Positions 12,097 to 14,395 of a stretch of DNA of 14,395 bases are shown piece after piece (position 1 is the first letter of the stretch; each line of letters starts with the position of its first letter). The notes beneath the pieces are model-generated. The model saw nothing but the letters and a program-made list of their open reading frames with translations, had not been told where the DNA came from and did no database searches. The stretch comes from an uncultured Collinsella sp. (lineage in GTDB: Bacteria > Actinomycetota > Coriobacteriia > Coriobacteriales > Coriobacteriaceae): assembly GCA_900543025.1 (NCBI GenBank), contig UQPP01000043.1, positions 1 to 14,395 on the forward strand, read 5' to 3'. The position numbers were made by a program, and so were the translations under genes.

Positions 12097-13110
12097 ATGG
12101 CATATCCCGTATTTGACCTACACTGCGACACCGCCGACCGAATCGGCTGGGCCACGCTCGATCTCGACCTGCGCTTTACCGCCGGCACCGACGGTTATTT
12201 CCCCGGCGACGAAACGCATCCGCAAGATTTCGACCTCATCGAGGGCAACGCCTGCGCCATCTCGCTCGCAAAGATCGGCAACACGCCGTGGGCACAGTGC
12301 TTCGCCACGTTTGTCCCCGACGAGATTCCCACCGCCCACGCCGCGCGCTTCCAGGCGCAAATCATGGCGCATATGAGCGGCCAGGCAATGCTCAACCACG
12401 ACCGCATGGTCAACGTACGCAGCGCCGCAGACATTCGCCCCGCGCTCAAGGACGGTAAGGTCGCTTGCATCCACACCATCGAAAACGCCACGTTCTTTGC
12501 CGAGGACCCCGCACTGATCGAGGTGCTCAAGAGCTTGGGCGTGCTTATGTCGTCACTCAGCTGGAACGCGCAGGGACCGCTCGCGAGCGGCCACGACACC
12601 CACGCCGGCCTCACCGCCGCCGGCATCGAGGCACTTACGCAGATGGAGCACGCCGGCATGGTACTCGACGTCTCCCACCTCAACGATGAGTGCTTTGACG
12701 AGGTTGTCGCCCACGCCACGCGCCCCTTCGTCGCCAGCCACTCCAACTCCCGTGCGGTTTGCGGCGTCAAGCGCAACCTCACCGACGACCAGTTCCGCAC
12801 CATTCGCGACATGGGCGGCATCGTCGGCCTCAACTACTGCAGCGAGTTCCTATCCAACGACGCAACCGACAAGACCGCCGCAGACGTCACCTTCGACCAG
12901 CTGGCGGCACATATCGAGCACTGGCTCGACCTGGGCGGCGAGGACGTCATCGCGCTCGGCGGCGACTGGGACGGTGCCACGGTGCCCGCTTTCCTCTCCG
13001 ATGCCAGCATGATGCCCGAGTTCCAGAACATGCTTTCCAAGCATTTTGGCAAGACCGTGATGCAGAAGCTCTGTAGCGACAACGCGCTTGCCTTCTTTGA
13101 GCGTTATTAA
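12097..13110 (+). CDS. Membrane dipeptidase (peptidase family M19)
   Basis: 337 residues, a renal-dipeptidase-type zinc amidohydrolase that cleaves dipeptides, often with D-residues at the second position. The binuclear metal ligands are visible: H9 and D11 in DLHCDT, bridging E129 in TIENA, H194 in DVSHLND and H215 in ASHSNSR, and the catalytic-region aspartate D290 in GGDWDG. R225-containing VKRN follows as in the family. No signal peptide is seen, so it acts in the cytoplasm. The ATG at 12097 follows GGAGG by 4 nt. It is divergent from slyD and ends at a strong terminator (13125-13164). Confidence 0.94.
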   Translation: MAYPVFDLHCDTADRIGWATLDLDLRFTAGTDGYFPGDETHPQDFDLIEGNACAISLAKIGNTPWAQCFATFVPDEIPTAHAARFQAQIMAHMSGQAMLNHDRMVNVRSAADIRPALKDGKVACIHTIENATFFAEDPALIEVLKSLGVLMSSLSWNAQGPLASGHDTHAGLTAAGIEALTQMEHAGMVLDVSHLNDECFDEVVAHATRPFVASHSNSRAVCGVKRNLTDDQFRTIRDMGGIVGLNYCSEFLSNDATDKTAADVTFDQLAAHIEHWLDLGGEDVIALGGDWDGATVPAFLSDASMMPEFQNMLSKHFGKTVMQKLCSDNALAFFERY

Positions 13111-13124
13111 TTTCATATCCCTTG

Positions 13125-13164
13125 AGCGGGCCGGCATGCCGAACGATCGACATGCCGGCCCGCT
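13125..13164 (+). terminator. Terminator after the dipeptidase gene
   Basis: A perfect 14-bp GC-rich stem (13125-13138 with 13151-13164), AGCGGGCCGGCATG, and a 12-nt loop. It starts 15 nt after the stop. Only a short T-poor tail follows on the plus strand, and the next gene begins 20 nt later, so read-through may occur. Confidence 0.75.
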
Positions 13165-13184
13165 TCCAATCCAAAGGACCGCTT

Positions 13185-13961
13185 TTGACGCAGCAGTTTA
13201 CGATTTCCGTATCCCGACCGGATGGGACGCCCATCCCCGTCGTCGTTACCAAAAAGCGCGTCAAGAACTTTAACCTACGCGTCACATCGAGCGGCGAGGT
13301 CCACGCCAGCGCACCGCTCGGCGCCAGCCGCGAGCGTATCGAAGCGTTTGTGAAGCGCAACAGCGCCTGGATTATCAGCCGACTTGCCCGGCGCGAGCAA
13401 CGTCAGGCGACGGCGCGAGAGCCGCTCAGCCCCCACTCGATCATTGCGCTTTGGGGCAAGCCCATTACGGTACAGGACGCACTCGACCACAACTTTGCAT
13501 CACCCGCACCGCGACCCAAGCAGGCCACCTTCGCAAGCTTTATGGGTACCGACGAATCGGACGAAGGCCCACAGGCCAAGCGGCGCGCAATCCTCGACGG
13601 CCTAACGTCCGACGAGTTCCAAGCCCACATCAGCCAGCTTTATACGACCGAGGTCACCGCAGCGCTACGCGACATCGTGCACGCATACGAAATCACAATG
13701 AGTGTCGCCGTTTCCCGCGTCTCCGTGCGCAGCATGAAAACGCGCTGGGGATCATGCACGCCCAAGACCGGAGCCATTCGCATCGCACGCGAACTTGCCG
13801 CTTATCCCATCGAGTGTCTCGACATGGTTGTCGCCCACGAGCTCGTCCACTTGCTCGAGCCAAGCCACAATCAGCGGTTTCACGCCCTGCTCGACAGGTA
13901 CTGCCCCAACAATAGAGCGCTGTCGCAGCGGCTCAAGCAGCCACCCATAGAGACGTATTAG
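13185..13961 (+). CDS. YgjP/DUF45-type zinc metallopeptidase
   Basis: 258 residues. The N-terminal part has the family's VTKKRVKNFNLRVTSSGEVHASAP (21-44 in outline: basic KRVKN, LRV, P) and WIISRL. The C-terminal half has KTRWGSC (185-191), the DUF45 signature, then zinc-binding HELVH at 218-222 and H228 in SHNQRFH. This SprT/WSS1-like family is thought to act on proteins; a defined substrate is not known. A TTG start at 13185 is preferred because CAAAGGA lies 6 nt upstream and homology begins right after; starts further upstream fall inside the terminator stem. It has an insert of low-complexity residues (about 100-145) compared with short family members. It converges tail-to-tail with folB, 6 nt apart. 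Confidence 0.86.
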   Translation: MTQQFTISVSRPDGTPIPVVVTKKRVKNFNLRVTSSGEVHASAPLGASRERIEAFVKRNSAWIISRLARREQRQATAREPLSPHSIIALWGKPITVQDALDHNFASPAPRPKQATFASFMGTDESDEGPQAKRRAILDGLTSDEFQAHISQLYTTEVTAALRDIVHAYEITMSVAVSRVSVRSMKTRWGSCTPKTGAIRIARELAAYPIECLDMVVAHELVHLLEPSHNQRFHALLDRYCPNNRALSQRLKQPPIETY

Positions 13962-13967
13962 AACCGG

Positions 13968-14360
13968 TTAGCGCACGCGCTCGATCTCGACGCCGCAGCT
14001 TGCCAGGGGAAGACCGACGGGCGCCCAAGGCTTATCGAGCTTAACACGCACGCCAAGCAGCAAGGGGTAACGACGCAGCAGCATCTGGGCCACACCCTCG
14101 GCTGCCGCCTCGATGAGTTTAAACGTATGCTCGCGCAGATAGCCATCGACATCGTGGCACACCGAGCCGTAGTCAATCGAGGCGTCCAGGTTATCGCGCT
14201 CCCCCGCTGCACGCAGGTCGGCATAGAGCACCAAGGACACGATGAACTTCTGGCCCAGCGCGTTCTCTTCGGGATACACGCCGTGGTTGGCAAAGACCTC
14301 GAGACCGTCGATAGTAATGCGATCGGCATGGCGCAGATCGTCATAGCTCACGTGGGGCAC
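13968..14360 (-). CDS. folB: Dihydroneopterin aldolase
   Basis: About 130 residues, the normal FolB length. It cleaves 7,8-dihydroneopterin to 6-hydroxymethyl-dihydropterin and glycolaldehyde in folate synthesis. Recognisable are ADRITIDGLEVFANHGVYPEE (12-32 in outline), LGQKF (35-39), the substrate-binding glutamate in KLIEAAAE (E84) and the catalytic-region lysine K110 in KLDKPWAP. The GTG at 14358-14360 is the most upstream in-frame start in the window but has no proper ribosome site; GGAAGGGG lies about 25 nt away, and the frame stays open to the window edge, so the true start may be further upstream or coupled to a neighbouring gene. Folate genes may lie just outside the window. Confidence 0.9.
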   Translation of the reverse strand: MPHVSYDDLRHADRITIDGLEVFANHGVYPEENALGQKFIVSLVLYADLRAAGERDNLDASIDYGSVCHDVDGYLREHTFKLIEAAAEGVAQMLLRRYPLLLGVRVKLDKPWAPVGLPLASCGVEIERVR

Positions 14361-14395
14361 CGCCGTTGCGGTGGATATTTCGCCCCTTCCACGGC

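Noticed and set aside
13122..13184. Upstream in-frame start for the YgjP-type gene at 13122
   Set aside because: That start and the first codons lie in the dipeptidase terminator stem and have no ribosome site; TTG at 13185 has one.
1..14395. CRISPR array, IS element, prophage, tRNA or rRNA
   Set aside because: No regularly spaced direct repeats, transposase motifs, target duplications, phage genes or RNA-gene signatures were seen on reading both strands.

Overview
The window looks like chromosomal DNA from a GC-rich Gram-positive actinobacterium, most likely Collinsella or another Coriobacteriia. This is inferred from codon usage, strong purine-rich ribosome binding sites with frequent GTG/TTG starts, and the gene families seen. 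No phage, IS element, CRISPR array, tRNA or rRNA is visible. Genes are housekeeping or accessory metabolism on both strands, in short transcription units separated by long intergenic hairpins.

Layout: (a) 1-2089, minus strand: a ferredoxin-domain aldo/keto reductase followed by a truncated-by-window Gfo/Idh/MocA oxidoreductase, with a 24-bp-arm inverted repeat between them. (b) 2090-2395: divergent intergenic space with an AKR promoter and a possible small RNA on the minus strand. (c) 2396-3310, plus: ketopantoate-reductase-family enzyme, ending in a terminator shared with the small two-helix membrane protein at 3419-3625 (minus). (d) 3812-4588, minus: secreted protein of unknown role. (e) 4901-6211, minus: MetY-type O-acetylhomoserine sulfhydrylase behind a leader of about 175 nt that contains a 17-codon upstream ORF with two Cys codons and a CUCCU element able to pair with Shine-Dalgarno sequences. 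(f) 6485-10007, plus: divergent LysR regulator, RNase HI, a second Gfo/Idh/MocA oxidoreductase, acylphosphatase and a PerR-type Fur-family regulator. (g) 10011-10081: a 24-bp-arm inverted repeat filling the convergent gap. (h) 10085-11976, minus: SlyD-like FKBP and a UreE-like nickel chaperone in one unit, then a Cof-type HAD phosphatase. (i) 12097-13961, plus: M19 dipeptidase and YgjP-type metallopeptidase, converging on FolB (minus) at the right edge.

How the parts may work together: metY and the divergent lysR form a classic regulator/target arrangement, and the metY leader suggests a second, RNA-based cysteine-sensing layer. The slyD-ureE pair joins two proteins each known elsewhere for nickel delivery, though no urease or hydrogenase gene is visible here. 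The most novel items are the metY leader, the SlyD/UreE pair, the orphan minus-strand promoter-terminator unit at 2209-2326, and the long intergenic inverted repeats whose imperfect pairs become G-U wobbles in minus-strand RNA.
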